Of a DNA stretch of 64,000 nucleotides, positions 1 through 8,594 are shown piece by piece. The stretch's first letter is position 1, and each line of letters opens with the position of its first letter. A program made the position numbers and the translations under genes. A model generated the notes under the pieces. It worked only from the letters and a program-made list of their open reading frames with translations, was not told the DNA's origin and made no database searches. The DNA is from Gemmatimonadota bacterium (lineage in GTDB: Bacteria > Gemmatimonadota > Gemmatimonadetes > Gemmatimonadales > Gemmatimonadaceae), in contig JADJAD010000019.1 in assembly GCA_016704465.1 (NCBI GenBank), forward strand, positions 124,001 to 188,000, given 5' to 3'.

Positions 1-751
1 GCTTGACGCTCTCGCCGTCCACGATCCCGTTGCCCCCCAGGCTGCTGCCGATGATGTCGTTGTTGAAGTTCGCCTCGACGACGACACGGTCGGCGGCCAG
101 GCGCGTGGCGTGGGCCATGGACCCGATCAGCCCCTGCTCCTCGCCGGCCCACGTGATGAACACCAGGGTGGCGTCGAACTCGATCCCGCTCTGCGCGAAG
201 ACACGGGCGAGTTCCATGGTCAGTGCCGTTCCGCTGCCATCGTCGTTCGCGCCCGGGGCATCGACGTTGTGGTCGAACGCACGGTTGGCCTGCGCATCGC
301 CGCCGGCCCCGCCCTGCGGCGCGTTGGCCCGCGGGTTCACCGAGTCGTAGTGCCCGCTGATGTAGACCCGGCGCGCCGAGCGACCTGGCAGCACGGCCAT
401 GACGTTCACCACGTCGACGTCACGCGTGATGCGCCCCTGCTGGGCCACGTGATGCCGGTCGAACGAGACCTGCAACCGGGGACTGCTGCGCGTGAGTTCG
501 GCGTGGATCCAGCGGCGGGCGGCCCCGATCCCGCGCGTGGTGGAGACCGTGTCGGAGAGCGTGGAGCGCGTCCCGAACCCCGCCAGCCGGGTCGCGACGT
601 CGCGCAGGCGCTCCTGCGAGACGGCGGCCACGAGCGCGGTGATCCGCGGATCTGCGTCGGGGCGTGGAGCGACTTGGGCCCGCAACATCGTGGTGCTGAG
701 CGCCAGCAGGGGCGTGACGAGGGCGAGCCGGAAATGACGCGAGCGATCCAT
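1..751 (-). CDS. M28 family zinc aminopeptidase, C-terminus beyond window
   Basis: A secreted metallopeptidase that would remove N-terminal residues from peptides using two zinc ions. The 250 residues present begin with a short hydrophobic leader ending near AQV (residues 24-27). The M28 metal-site motifs are in order: SGHYDS (His134), GANDDGSG (Asp170), AGEEQG (Glu204 and Glu205, general base and ligand) and NFNNDI (Asp232). The last zinc ligand and the stop lie beyond base 1, so the gene is cut by the window edge and not visibly broken. The ATG at 751 is the first start before the leader, with AGGA upstream. The divergent channel gene starts 76 bp away, so both promoters lie in 752-827. Family assignment is firm; substrate is unknown. 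Confidence 0.88.
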   Translation of the reverse strand, partial: MDRSRHFRLALVTPLLALSTTMLRAQVAPRPDADPRITALVAAVSQERLRDVATRLAGFGTRSTLSDTVSTTRGIGAARRWIHAELTRSSPRLQVSFDRHHVAQQGRITRDVDVVNVMAVLPGRSARRVYISGHYDSVNPRANAPQGGAGGDAQANRAFDHNVDAPGANDDGSGTALTMELARVFAQSGIEFDATLVFITWAGEEQGLIGSMAHATRLAADRVVVEANFNNDIIGSSLGGNGIVDGESVK

Positions 752-827
752 AGGAGGTTTCCTGAGGACGTTTCCTGGAGTATGAATCAGGGCGGCGCGA
801 TCGGGCGCGCATAACTTATCCTTCGAC

Positions 828-1715
828 ATGCCTGCCGACGACTCCGCGCCCGATCCGCTTCGCCACCGGCTGCACCAGATCATCTTCGAGGCCGACACCC
901 GCGCAGGCAAGGCCTTCGACACGATCCTGCTGGTGTTGATCCTGGCCAGCGTGGGCGTGGTCGCGCTGGACAGCTCGGCGGCGATCCGTGCCCAGTACGG
1001 ACCGATCCTGTTGTTGCTGGAGTGGGTCTTCACGTTCCTGTTCACCGTGGAGTACGTGCTCCGGCTCTACAGCGTGGCGCGTCCGCTGGCGTACGCACGA
1101 TCGTTCTTCGGCATTGTCGACGTCCTGGCGATCCTGCCGTCGTTCGTGAGCCTGGTGATTCCCGGGACCCAGAGCCTGCTGGTCATCCGGATCCTGCGCC
1201 TGCTGCGGGTCTTTCGTGTCTTCAAGCTCTCGCACTACCTCGACGAATCGCGCCAGCTCGGGGTCGCCTTGGAGGCAAGCCGCCGCAAGATCCTGATCTT
1301 CCTGTTCACGGTCCTCACGCTCGTGGTGATCGTTGGCGCGATGATGCACGTGGTCGAGGGGCCGGAGCATGGCTTCACCAGCATCCCGATCAGCATGTAC
1401 TGGGCGGTGGTGACGCTCACCACGGTGGGCTACGGTGACATCTCGCCGCAGACCCCCCTGGGCCGCTTCCTGGCGACGCTGGTCATGCTGATGGGCTACG
1501 GGATCATCGCCGTCCCCACCGGGATCGTGTCGGCCGAGATCTCTCGCAGCGTGCGCGGGGCGATCTCGACCCGTGCGTGCCCACACTGCCTGACCGAGGG
1601 CCACCAGCCCGAGGCCAACTTCTGCCTGACCTGCGGCGAGGCGCTGCGTGCGCCGGCCCACCGCGATGCGACCGAGACGACGCCGTCACAGGTCGACGCG
1701 CAGCCGTCGGGTTGA
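828..1715 (+). CDS. Voltage-gated-type potassium channel with C-terminal zinc ribbon
   Basis: A 295-residue ion transporter of the six-helix Kv/KvAP type. The N-terminal half has hydrophobic helices with an S4-like segment (VIRILRLLRVFRVFK, around residues 124-138) carrying an arginine every third residue. The pore loop has the K+ selectivity filter TVGYGD (residues 199-204), followed by the S6 helix. After S6 there is a short cytoplasmic tail with CPHC (251-254) and CLTC (266-269), a CX2C-X11-CX2C zinc ribbon. Known family members form tetramers that pass K+ in response to voltage. The ribbon is unusual for this length class and may be a sensing or assembly element (inference). The start is the first ATG after the divergent promoter region. 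Confidence 0.9.
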   Translation: MPADDSAPDPLRHRLHQIIFEADTRAGKAFDTILLVLILASVGVVALDSSAAIRAQYGPILLLLEWVFTFLFTVEYVLRLYSVARPLAYARSFFGIVDVLAILPSFVSLVIPGTQSLLVIRILRLLRVFRVFKLSHYLDESRQLGVALEASRRKILIFLFTVLTLVVIVGAMMHVVEGPEHGFTSIPISMYWAVVTLTTVGYGDISPQTPLGRFLATLVMLMGYGIIAVPTGIVSAEISRSVRGAISTRACPHCLTEGHQPEANFCLTCGEALRAPAHRDATETTPSQVDAQPSG

Positions 1716-1757
1716 GCCGCAGCCGGCGGGGCGATCCCGGCCCGGCGGCGACGGCCC

Positions 1758-3029
1758 CTAGCGCGTCAGCGCCGACAGCCGCACGAGGCCGTTGAGCATG
1801 TCCGAGGCATACAACACGGATCCCGCCAGGTGCACCCCCCACACGTACGTCGGGCCGTCGCCGCCACCGCGTGCACCGGTGGCAACGAGTCGCCCCATCA
1901 GCGCGAGGTCGCATCGTCCGTCGGCCGACTTCTGCAGCAGCGTGCAGCGCGACAGGTCGCCCGTCACGTCGAGGACCTGCACGCCGCCGTTGTAGAAGGC
2001 CGCGTACAGCAGGCCGCGGCCCTCGTCCACGGCGAAGTTGTGCGTCCCGGCCCCCGGCACGCTGAAGAAGGCCACCTCGACCGGCTGCGCCAGGTTGGTC
2101 ACGTCGACGACATGGATGTCGCCCGATGACGAGGAGAACAGCGTCGCGGCTCCTTCCTCGCCGACGAAGAGGAAACGCTTCGCCCCGGTGCCCGACTGGT
2201 GAAACCACCAGATGTTGTGCGCCTTGCCGTTGCGGGTGACCACGCGACCGACCTCGATCGGGTTCTGCAGCGTCCCCCCCTTTCCGCCGCCGCCGATGTC
2301 CCAGATCACCACGCCCGCGTCCCACAATGCGGTGAACAGCAGCCCATCGCGCACGAACACGTCATGGATGAACGGGTCGCCCATGTCGCGGAACATCACC
2401 TCGCGCGGGTTCGATGGATCGCCCAGGTCGACGACCATGAGACGCGACGGATGCGAGGGGGCGCTGTTGACCGAGAGAAAGGCGTAGAGGCGCCCATCGA
2501 TGCGCTGCAATTCGCACGTGTGCACGCCGCGCGCGATGTTGGGCGAGGTGAAGCGACCGAGACGCGTGGGCCGCGCCGGATCGGCGAGGGAGTAGATCTC
2601 GATCGACCCCGGCGCCAACTCCGTCGGGAAGACGAGCAGGGCGCCGTCGTCGCTGACCTGCACATCGCCGGTCGTGCGCACCAGCACCCCATCCTGTACC
2701 GGAGGGACGATGATCGAGTCGACCAACTGCGGCGTGCCCCTGACATCCCACACGAAGACGGCATTCCCGCTGACCGGCGGGTTGCCGCGGCTGCTCCAGG
2801 TGCTGGTGTACGCATAATCGCCATGCGCCCACACCTCGGCGGTGTAGCGCGAGGTGATCGTGCCACGACCCGTGACGGGGAGCACCGTTGCCGCCGGCGG
2901 TGGCACCGGTGCGGGAGTCGCCGGCCCGGTCGCCTTCAGGCCGTCGGTGCCGCCGCCGCAGGCCGCCAGCAGCACCAGCGCAGTCCGTGCGACACCGGCG
3001 ACAAGCCGGGCAGGCGAGTCAGGATGCAT
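1758..3029 (-). CDS. LVIVD-repeat beta-propeller lipoprotein
   Basis: A 423-residue protein with a signal peptide and lipobox LLAACGG (lipidated Cys24), so probably anchored in the envelope. The rest is a chain of short beta-propeller blades of the LVIVD/choice-of-anchor type, visible as repeated patterns such as RLMVVDLGDPSNPREV, GDIHVVDVTNLAQPVEV and GGVQVLDVTGDL, with recurring GxHN/IHDV histidine motifs. Such propellers usually bind or display rather than catalyse. The start overlaps the end of the upstream outer-membrane gene by 11 bases, implying one transcript and probably coupled translation. The stop faces the channel gene across 42 bp with no convincing terminator. Exact role unknown. 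Confidence 0.82.
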   Translation of the reverse strand: MHPDSPARLVAGVARTALVLLAACGGGTDGLKATGPATPAPVPPPAATVLPVTGRGTITSRYTAEVWAHGDYAYTSTWSSRGNPPVSGNAVFVWDVRGTPQLVDSIIVPPVQDGVLVRTTGDVQVSDDGALLVFPTELAPGSIEIYSLADPARPTRLGRFTSPNIARGVHTCELQRIDGRLYAFLSVNSAPSHPSRLMVVDLGDPSNPREVMFRDMGDPFIHDVFVRDGLLFTALWDAGVVIWDIGGGGKGGTLQNPIEVGRVVTRNGKAHNIWWFHQSGTGAKRFLFVGEEGAATLFSSSSGDIHVVDVTNLAQPVEVAFFSVPGAGTHNFAVDEGRGLLYAAFYNGGVQVLDVTGDLSRCTLLQKSADGRCDLALMGRLVATGARGGGDGPTYVWGVHLAGSVLYASDMLNGLVRLSALTR

Positions 3030-4398
3030 GGGAGAGTGGACTCGGAGTGGGGACGATACATCCTATCGCGGTCGTTCGGAGGGTCGACGACGCGCGGCGC
3101 TTGTCGCGCGTCGGGACGTCGGCCGGTGGAGTGGATGCGGCCGGTGCACGGGTCGCCGACGTTGCAGGCATCGCCACACCATAGCGCCCGAACCGCGGGC
3201 GCATGGTCCCCGCATGCATCCGGACACCGATCGACCACGTCCAGAGTTGGCGAGCCGCGTAGAACACCTCCGGATCGAGCGCCGCAGGGCGGGCGAGCGC
3301 GCGCGGACGGTGCCACGCCCCCTCCACAAACGGCGACGCGGTGATCCACCGGCGCCGCAGGGGAGGGGCCGCCATGCCCAGCGTCGCGATCTCCCAGCGT
3401 GTCTGTCCCAGGACATTGAAGTCCAGCAGCGGACGGACAGACCGATACGGATTGTCCAGGCGATCCTCTTCCGGACGCTCCGTGCGCTCCACGCGCATCG
3501 CCAGGCGCACGCCACGCGCCGCGATCATCCCCTCGGCGAGCAGCGACGGGAAACGAAAGGTCGTGCGCCCGCTGCTCCCCAGCTCGCGTGTAGTTGCCCA
3601 CTCGACGAGCGCGTAGCGGAGCATGCCGCGATCGCGGACCACCCGCGCCGAGACGCTGCGCTTGTCCTGGTCGAGCCCCTGGCCGGTGGCGAACTCCGGC
3701 GACTCGACGCGCGCCTGACTGACCGCCACTTCGAGCGAGCGGCCGACGCTCGCCGTGAGGCGCGCCGCCCACGAGTCGAGGGCGCGGCCGGCGTTGGGCC
3801 AGTCGGCCGGCCCCTCGGGTTCGTCGCCATTGAATCGCGCCAGTTCCATGACGACCGGCCCCACCCCGATGGCCCCGACCACGAGCACGCGCTCCATGAC
3901 CTGCGCCAGGTGATGGTTGACCGGATACTTCACGAAAGGGCGCACCATCGGGTCGTCGGTCCCGAACGGGACAAACCCCTTGCCGGCGAAGACGGAGAAC
4001 CGGGCCGGCTCGAGGCGGGCCTCGGTGCCGAGCATCGCTTCGTGCAGGTAGGTGTGCGGGTGTCGCCGGTCGACGTAGCCCTCGCCGTACACACCGAGAT
4101 TGATCTCCCCGCGCCGCAGCGTCAGCCCTTCCAGGTTCACGGTGGCGAGGCCTTGCAGCCTCCCTCCCGCCAGCTGCATGCTCCCCAGCAGCATGGGCTG
4201 CGTGAGGTAGCCCTCGGTCACCACCTGTCCCAGCGCGGCGGGGGCGGCGCGCGTTGCGACACCAATCGCCATCGCCCCGATGCTCCAGCGAGTTAGAGAA
4301 TCCGGTGTGGGGCGCTGGTGGTCCTGGTGCTGTGCGGCAAGCGGGGCGACCGGCGTGATCGCCACGAGCGCGAGCGTTACCGCGGCACGCGCGCGCAC
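3019..4398 (-). CDS. Putative outer-membrane beta-barrel protein
   Basis: A 459-residue protein with a clean signal peptide (cleavage near LAAQ, residue 22) and alternating hydrophobic and polar strands rich in Gly, Arg and aromatic residues, typical of a porin-like barrel. I do not recognise a named family. The barrel-like part ends around GRYGVAMPA; the last 45 residues are Pro/Ala/Thr/Arg-rich and run into the start of the downstream LVIVD lipoprotein, overlapping it by 11 bases. The upstream cyclophilin gene stops 19 bp before this start, so the three genes form an operon. The tail could be a natural extension or the result of a lost stop; no better alternative frame was found. Confidence 0.65.
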   Translation of the reverse strand: MRARAAVTLALVAITPVAPLAAQHQDHQRPTPDSLTRWSIGAMAIGVATRAAPAALGQVVTEGYLTQPMLLGSMQLAGGRLQGLATVNLEGLTLRRGEINLGVYGEGYVDRRHPHTYLHEAMLGTEARLEPARFSVFAGKGFVPFGTDDPMVRPFVKYPVNHHLAQVMERVLVVGAIGVGPVVMELARFNGDEPEGPADWPNAGRALDSWAARLTASVGRSLEVAVSQARVESPEFATGQGLDQDKRSVSARVVRDRGMLRYALVEWATTRELGSSGRTTFRFPSLLAEGMIAARGVRLAMRVERTERPEEDRLDNPYRSVRPLLDFNVLGQTRWEIATLGMAAPPLRRRWITASPFVEGAWHRPRALARPAALDPEVFYAARQLWTWSIGVRMHAGTMRPRFGRYGVAMPATSATRAPAASTPPADVPTRDKRRASSTLRTTAIGCIVPTPSPLSHAS

Positions 4399-4417
4399 GC
4401 GAGGCGTCGGTCGCCGG

Positions 4418-5182
4418 CTACTTCGCGCGATCCTTCGCCGACGTCGCCGGAGCGACGGCGGGCGAAATCGCCGGAGGGGCGATCCCTGCGGCAGAGTCGC
4501 CCGAGACTGCGTCGGTCACGCCCGAGGGGTCGACCAGTCGCGCGGTGCGAATGAAGTCCAGCTTCGGGTATTCCCGCTCGAGATAGGCATTTCCCTCGCT
4601 CATGAGGCGCATCTGGTCGGGGCCGAAGCCGGCTGGCGGGCCGTCGCCGTAGCCGGCATAGAGGGAGTCCACGACTGCCATGCCGTCGACGACCAGGCCG
4701 ATCGGTGAGAATCCCATGCCGTCCAGCGCGCCGTTGTCCACCAGGTTGATGAAGACCTGCGTGGTGCGCGTCCCGGGACCGCCCATGGCGAACGACATGG
4801 CGCCGCGCTTGTTGCTCTGGGCGACGGAGTCGTCGGGGATGGCCAGCGACTCCCACGCGGCGTTGACCGCCGGGTCGCCATGCACCCCGAACTGCACCAT
4901 GAAGCCCGTGACGGCCCGGAAGAAGCGCGTATTGTCGAAGAACCCGCTCTGTACCAGCTGGTACAGCCGATCCACTCCGCGCGGCGCCCAGCGGCGATGC
5001 GCCTCGAGGACGAAGGTCCCCTTGCTCGTCTCGAAGCGGACGCGGAAGACGCTCGGAGCCTCGGTCGAGGAGGTGGGGGGAAGTCCCACGTCCGAGGCGG
5101 CGGGTTTCTGCTCGGAGCCCCCGCACGCGGCGAGGAGGGCGAGCACTGGAACGAAGATGGCGTGGCGGGTGAGGCGATGCAT
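4418..5182 (-). CDS. Cyclophilin-type peptidyl-prolyl isomerase, lipoprotein
   Basis: A 254-residue lipoprotein (lipobox LALLAACGG) with one cyclophilin domain at about residues 45-180. Cyclophilins isomerise proline peptide bonds during folding; this one would act in the periplasm on envelope proteins. Diagnostic blocks are FFRAVTGFMVQFGV, RGAMSFAMGGPGT, TQVFINLVDN and GLVVDGMAVVD. The canonical Arg of the FxR motif is present. The C-terminus is an Ala/Pro-rich tail. The ATG at 5182 gives a proper signal peptide; the upstream TTG at 5203 would only add seven residues. It sits between a YCF48-like gene (106 bp upstream) and the outer-membrane gene (19 bp downstream), fitting a role in folding co-exported proteins. 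Confidence 0.88.
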   Translation of the reverse strand: MHRLTRHAIFVPVLALLAACGGSEQKPAASDVGLPPTSSTEAPSVFRVRFETSKGTFVLEAHRRWAPRGVDRLYQLVQSGFFDNTRFFRAVTGFMVQFGVHGDPAVNAAWESLAIPDDSVAQSNKRGAMSFAMGGPGTRTTQVFINLVDNGALDGMGFSPIGLVVDGMAVVDSLYAGYGDGPPAGFGPDQMRLMSEGNAYLEREYPKLDFIRTARLVDPSGVTDAVSGDSAAGIAPPAISPAVAPATSAKDRAK

Positions 5183-5288
5183 AACGAGTCTGAACACGAG
5201 CAAGGGTGGTGGGCGACGCGCGGGTGACCGGCGCGCGCGGACGCTTCAGTAACGCGGGAAGCCGGGACGACGTGCCATCTCGCGGCAA

Positions 5289-6344
5289 TCAGGGACGCGC
5301 GCGGGCCTCGAATCGTGCCAACCGCCCGTCGCTCCCCGACGCGTAGAAGATACCATCGCGCGAGGCCCGCACGGCGTGATACCCGGCGGCATCGAAGCGT
5401 ACCCAGCGACGTCCGCCATCTCGGGAGATGTCGCTCCCGCCCGGCCCGACGGCGATCCCGATCGGCGCAGCGCCCGCGAGGCGGGCGAACGCCACCCCGG
5501 ACCGATACCCCAGCGGGCCGTCGCTCGCGAAGGCACGCCACTGTCCCCCGTCGGCAGAGACGGCGGCGTTGCCGCGGGTCGAGTCGTCCTGCGAATAGTG
5601 CCCCCCGACCAGCAGCCACCCCTCGCCCGGCACCTCGGCGATCGAAAAGATCCCCTCCGAGCTCCCGCCCTGCCGCATCGGGGTGGAGGTCGCGACCCAC
5701 GAGCGGCCGCGCTGCATGCTGCGGTGCACCCGCGCCACCTTCCCGCCGGTCCCGATCCACGCATTGCGCGACTCGACGTCCCCGTGCAGCAGGAGCGAAC
5801 TTCCGCTGGCGGCGAAGGCTGCCTCACCCGGCTCCGCGGCCGGGCGTTCGTCGATCGGCGGCTCGTGCCAGGTGTCGCCGCCGTCGCGGGTGACCAGCAG
5901 GAAGAAGCGGCCGTTCATCGGATCGCCTAACGCCATGCCGTGCTGGTCGTCCCAGAAGTCGATGGCGTCGAGGAAGACCGACGTATCGCTGGCCTGGTAT
6001 CGCAGCGACCAGGTCGCCCCGCCATCGGTCGTGCGATAGATGCGCCCTGCGGTGGCGGCGATGTGCGCCACCTGGCGGGAGCGCGCGTGCACGGACCGAA
6101 AGTCCAGCGCCCCAGCCCCCGGGACCGAATCGACACGCCAGCTCGCGCCGGCGTCCGTGGTGTGCACGACCGTCCCCCTCGCGCCGCTCGCCCACACGGT
6201 GCGACCGTCGACCACCGACAGTCCACGCAGCGAGACGTTGGTGGGGCTCGACAGGGGGGTCCACTGGGCGGCGAGTGGGACAGCCGCGACCGTGAGGAAC
6301 ACGGCGACGCTCGACAGGTGACGCACGGGAATGGTGAACGGCAT
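5289..6344 (-). CDS. YCF48/BNR-repeat secreted beta-propeller
   Basis: A 351-residue exported protein with a signal peptide ending near PLAAQ. It carries repeated Asp-box (BNR) motifs: TTDAGASWR, TTDGGATWS, TRDGGDTWH, SADGGQWR and SRDGGRRWV. This pattern is shared by sialidase-like propellers and by YCF48/HCF136 photosystem-assembly factors; in heterotrophs such proteins are usually annotated as oxidoreductase-like with no proven enzyme activity. No sialidase catalytic residues are evident, so a binding or scaffold role is likelier. The ATG at 6344 directly precedes the signal peptide; the reading frame stays open upstream but without a leader. It is the first gene of the four-gene minus-strand run and is divergent from nadB. 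Confidence 0.8.
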   Translation of the reverse strand: MPFTIPVRHLSSVAVFLTVAAVPLAAQWTPLSSPTNVSLRGLSVVDGRTVWASGARGTVVHTTDAGASWRVDSVPGAGALDFRSVHARSRQVAHIAATAGRIYRTTDGGATWSLRYQASDTSVFLDAIDFWDDQHGMALGDPMNGRFFLLVTRDGGDTWHEPPIDERPAAEPGEAAFAASGSSLLLHGDVESRNAWIGTGGKVARVHRSMQRGRSWVATSTPMRQGGSSEGIFSIAEVPGEGWLLVGGHYSQDDSTRGNAAVSADGGQWRAFASDGPLGYRSGVAFARLAGAAPIGIAVGPGGSDISRDGGRRWVRFDAAGYHAVRASRDGIFYASGSDGRLARFEARARP

Positions 6345-6417
6345 GGACAATGGGATATCGTGAAGGGGGCTCCGATCGTAATCTCGCCGCCGAACCGCTG
6401 CCGGCAATGGCACGTCG

Positions 6418-8004
6418 GTGCGCCGAGAGGCGAACGGTGCCGCGCAATGGAGTGGCGCGCGCGACGTCTTCTTCCCTACTGCCTTGTCGATACCCTCCAC
6501 CCTCCGCACCCGCTTCCTCGTGATCGGCAGCGGCGTGGCCGGCCTCCATACCGCCTGGCGCGCGGCTCCCCATGGCGACGTGCTGATTCTCACCAAGCGC
6601 ACGCTGCGCGACAGCGCCACGTCGTACGCCCAGGGAGGAATCGCCGCCGCGCTGGGGGCCGGGGACTCTCCCGAATTGCACCGCAAGGACACACTCGCGG
6701 CCGGCGCCGCCCTGTGCGACCGGGAAGCGGTGGAAGTCCTCGTGGAGGAAGGGCCGGCGCGCGTGCGCGAGTTGCAACTGGCGGGAGCCGCATTCGACCT
6801 CGGCTCCGACGGCCAACTCACGCTCGGGCGCGAGGCCGCTCACTCGGCGCACCGCATCGTGCACGCCCATGGCGACCGTACCGGCGCCGAGGTGGCGCGC
6901 ACCCTCATCGATCGCGTCCGCGACACCAAGGCCACTGATGTCCTGGAGCACGCGCGGGTCCTCGACCTCATTGTCGAGGACGGACGCTGCGCCGGCGTGC
7001 GGGCCAGCGTGCTCGGCCAGGCCGTCGAGATCCGCGCCGACGCCACCGTGCTCGCCGCGGGCGGCTGCGGGCAGATCTACCGCTACACGACCAACCCGCT
7101 CGTCGCCACCGGCGACGGATTCGCCATCGCCCATCGTGCCGGCGTGCGCCTCTCGGACATGGAGTTCGTGCAGTTCCACCCCACGGCGCTCGATACGCCC
7201 GAGAACCCGCTCGCGCTTGTCTCCGAGGCGGTGCGCGGCGAGGGGGCCACGCTGGTCAACGCGGAGCAGGTGCGCTTCATGGTGGGTCGCCACAAGCTCG
7301 CGGAGCTCGCCCCGCGTGATATCGTGGCCCGCGAGATCTTTCGCGAGCGTGCGCGGACGGGGGCGGTGTACCTGGACGCTCGGGCGATAGCCGAAGGGTT
7401 CGTCAAGCGATTTCCCGGGATCTTCGCCCTCTGCCAGCACCGCGGGATCGATCCGCGGCATGACCTCATCCCGGTGACCCCGGCGGCGCACTACATGATG
7501 GGGGGCATCGTCACCGACCTGGCCGGGCACTCCTCGCTTCCGCACCTGTACGCTTGCGGCGAGGTCGCCTGCACCGGGGTGCACGGGGCAAATCGGCTCG
7601 CGTCCAACTCGCTGCTGGAGGGACTCGTCTTTGCCGAGCGCGTCGCGCGCGACATGGCGGGCACGCCGCGAAGCGCGACGGCACAGCGCCGCCGCCGCTC
7701 GTGGGACGTCCCGCCACTGGGCGACCGCGGTGCGGCGCAGGTCTCGGCCGATGCGATCCGGACGCTCATGTGGGAGCATGCCGCGATCGACCGGAACGCA
7801 CGCGGTCTTCGGCAGTGCGTCGCGGCGCTCGACGAACTGCACGGACGCCTCGACGCCGGGATGACCGAGGAGCACAACATGTGCGAAACCGCGCAGCTGG
7901 TCGCAGCGGCCGCGCTCGCCCGACGGGAGTCGCGTGGCGGGCACTTTCGCAGCGATTTCCCCCGGGCCAAGGGCGAGTGGCGGGGGAAGCATATCGAGTG
8001 GTGA
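6418..8004 (+). CDS. nadB: L-aspartate oxidase
   Basis: The FAD enzyme that oxidises L-aspartate to iminoaspartate, the first step of de novo NAD synthesis. FAD-binding GSGVAGLHTAW lies near residues 38-48, followed by SYAQGGIAAAL, the substrate-loop region around HAHGDRTG, VQFHPTAL, and the C-terminal FAD-contacting GANRLASNSLLEGLVFAERVA. The helical C-terminal domain is complete, giving 528 residues from the GTG at 6418, close to the family norm. A TTG at 6484 (506 residues) starts just before the conserved TLRTRFLVIGSG and is a real alternative, since neither start has a clear Shine-Dalgarno sequence. nadA and nadC follow on the same strand after copC-copD. Confidence 0.93.
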   Translation: MRREANGAAQWSGARDVFFPTALSIPSTLRTRFLVIGSGVAGLHTAWRAAPHGDVLILTKRTLRDSATSYAQGGIAAALGAGDSPELHRKDTLAAGAALCDREAVEVLVEEGPARVRELQLAGAAFDLGSDGQLTLGREAAHSAHRIVHAHGDRTGAEVARTLIDRVRDTKATDVLEHARVLDLIVEDGRCAGVRASVLGQAVEIRADATVLAAGGCGQIYRYTTNPLVATGDGFAIAHRAGVRLSDMEFVQFHPTALDTPENPLALVSEAVRGEGATLVNAEQVRFMVGRHKLAELAPRDIVAREIFRERARTGAVYLDARAIAEGFVKRFPGIFALCQHRGIDPRHDLIPVTPAAHYMMGGIVTDLAGHSSLPHLYACGEVACTGVHGANRLASNSLLEGLVFAERVARDMAGTPRSATAQRRRRSWDVPPLGDRGAAQVSADAIRTLMWEHAAIDRNARGLRQCVAALDELHGRLDAGMTEEHNMCETAQLVAAAALARRESRGGHFRSDFPRAKGEWRGKHIEW

Positions 8005-8129
8005 CGTAACCAACCGCCCTGCCACAATGCGCGGTCGTCGGTGAGAGTCCCGTGCCTCACTCATGCGCCAACGTGCGCCATCGACGGCACTGCGTTACAA
8101 TTTTCTGCTCGTCCCTGACCTGTCTGCCG

Positions 8130-8588
8130 ATGCCCTCTCGACTGCACCCCGTGAACGCCGCTCGCGTAGTGGCCGCGCTGGCTTGTCTCGTCGCCAGCGT
8201 CCCGACGGCGCCAGCCGTCGCGTCTGCGGGAACGCCGATCATGGCCCCGATATTCCGGGCCGGAGATCCAGCCCGCACGTTGCACCTGCGCCTGGAAAAA
8301 TCCGAGCCGGCGAGGGGCGCCGTGCTCGCCACCCCGCCGACCGCGATCCGTCTCTGGTACTCGCTCCCACCCGAGCTGTCCGTCACCGCCGTCAAGCTGG
8401 CCAGCGCCGACGGCACCGCGATCACGCTGAGCAAACCGACGCGCGGCTCAGGTGCGAAGGACCCGGTCTCGGTCAACATTACGCATCCCCTGGCCCCCGG
8501 CGGCTACGTCGTGTCGTGGAAGACGTCGTCCAAGGACGGACATCCCATCTCCGGTGACTTCAGCTTCACCGTAAAGGCCGGCGGGTAA
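8130..8588 (+). CDS. copC: CopC-domain copper-resistance protein
   Basis: A 152-residue periplasmic protein: signal peptide (residues 1 to about 32) followed by a CopC Ig-like domain with the conserved opening SEPARGAVLATPPTAI and a closing block YVVSWKTSSKDGHPISGDFSF. CopC proteins bind copper through His residues at the mature N-terminus (a His precedes the LRLEKSEP block) and the DGHP motif and hand it to CopD. The ATG at 8130 directly precedes the leader; the frame is open from 8052 but that extension is Cys/His-rich and not signal-like. It ends 6 bp before copD, so the two are co-transcribed. Position inside a NAD cluster is unusual. Confidence 0.85.
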   Translation: MPSRLHPVNAARVVAALACLVASVPTAPAVASAGTPIMAPIFRAGDPARTLHLRLEKSEPARGAVLATPPTAIRLWYSLPPELSVTAVKLASADGTAITLSKPTRGSGAKDPVSVNITHPLAPGGYVVSWKTSSKDGHPISGDFSFTVKAGG

Positions 8589-8594
8589 GCGAGC

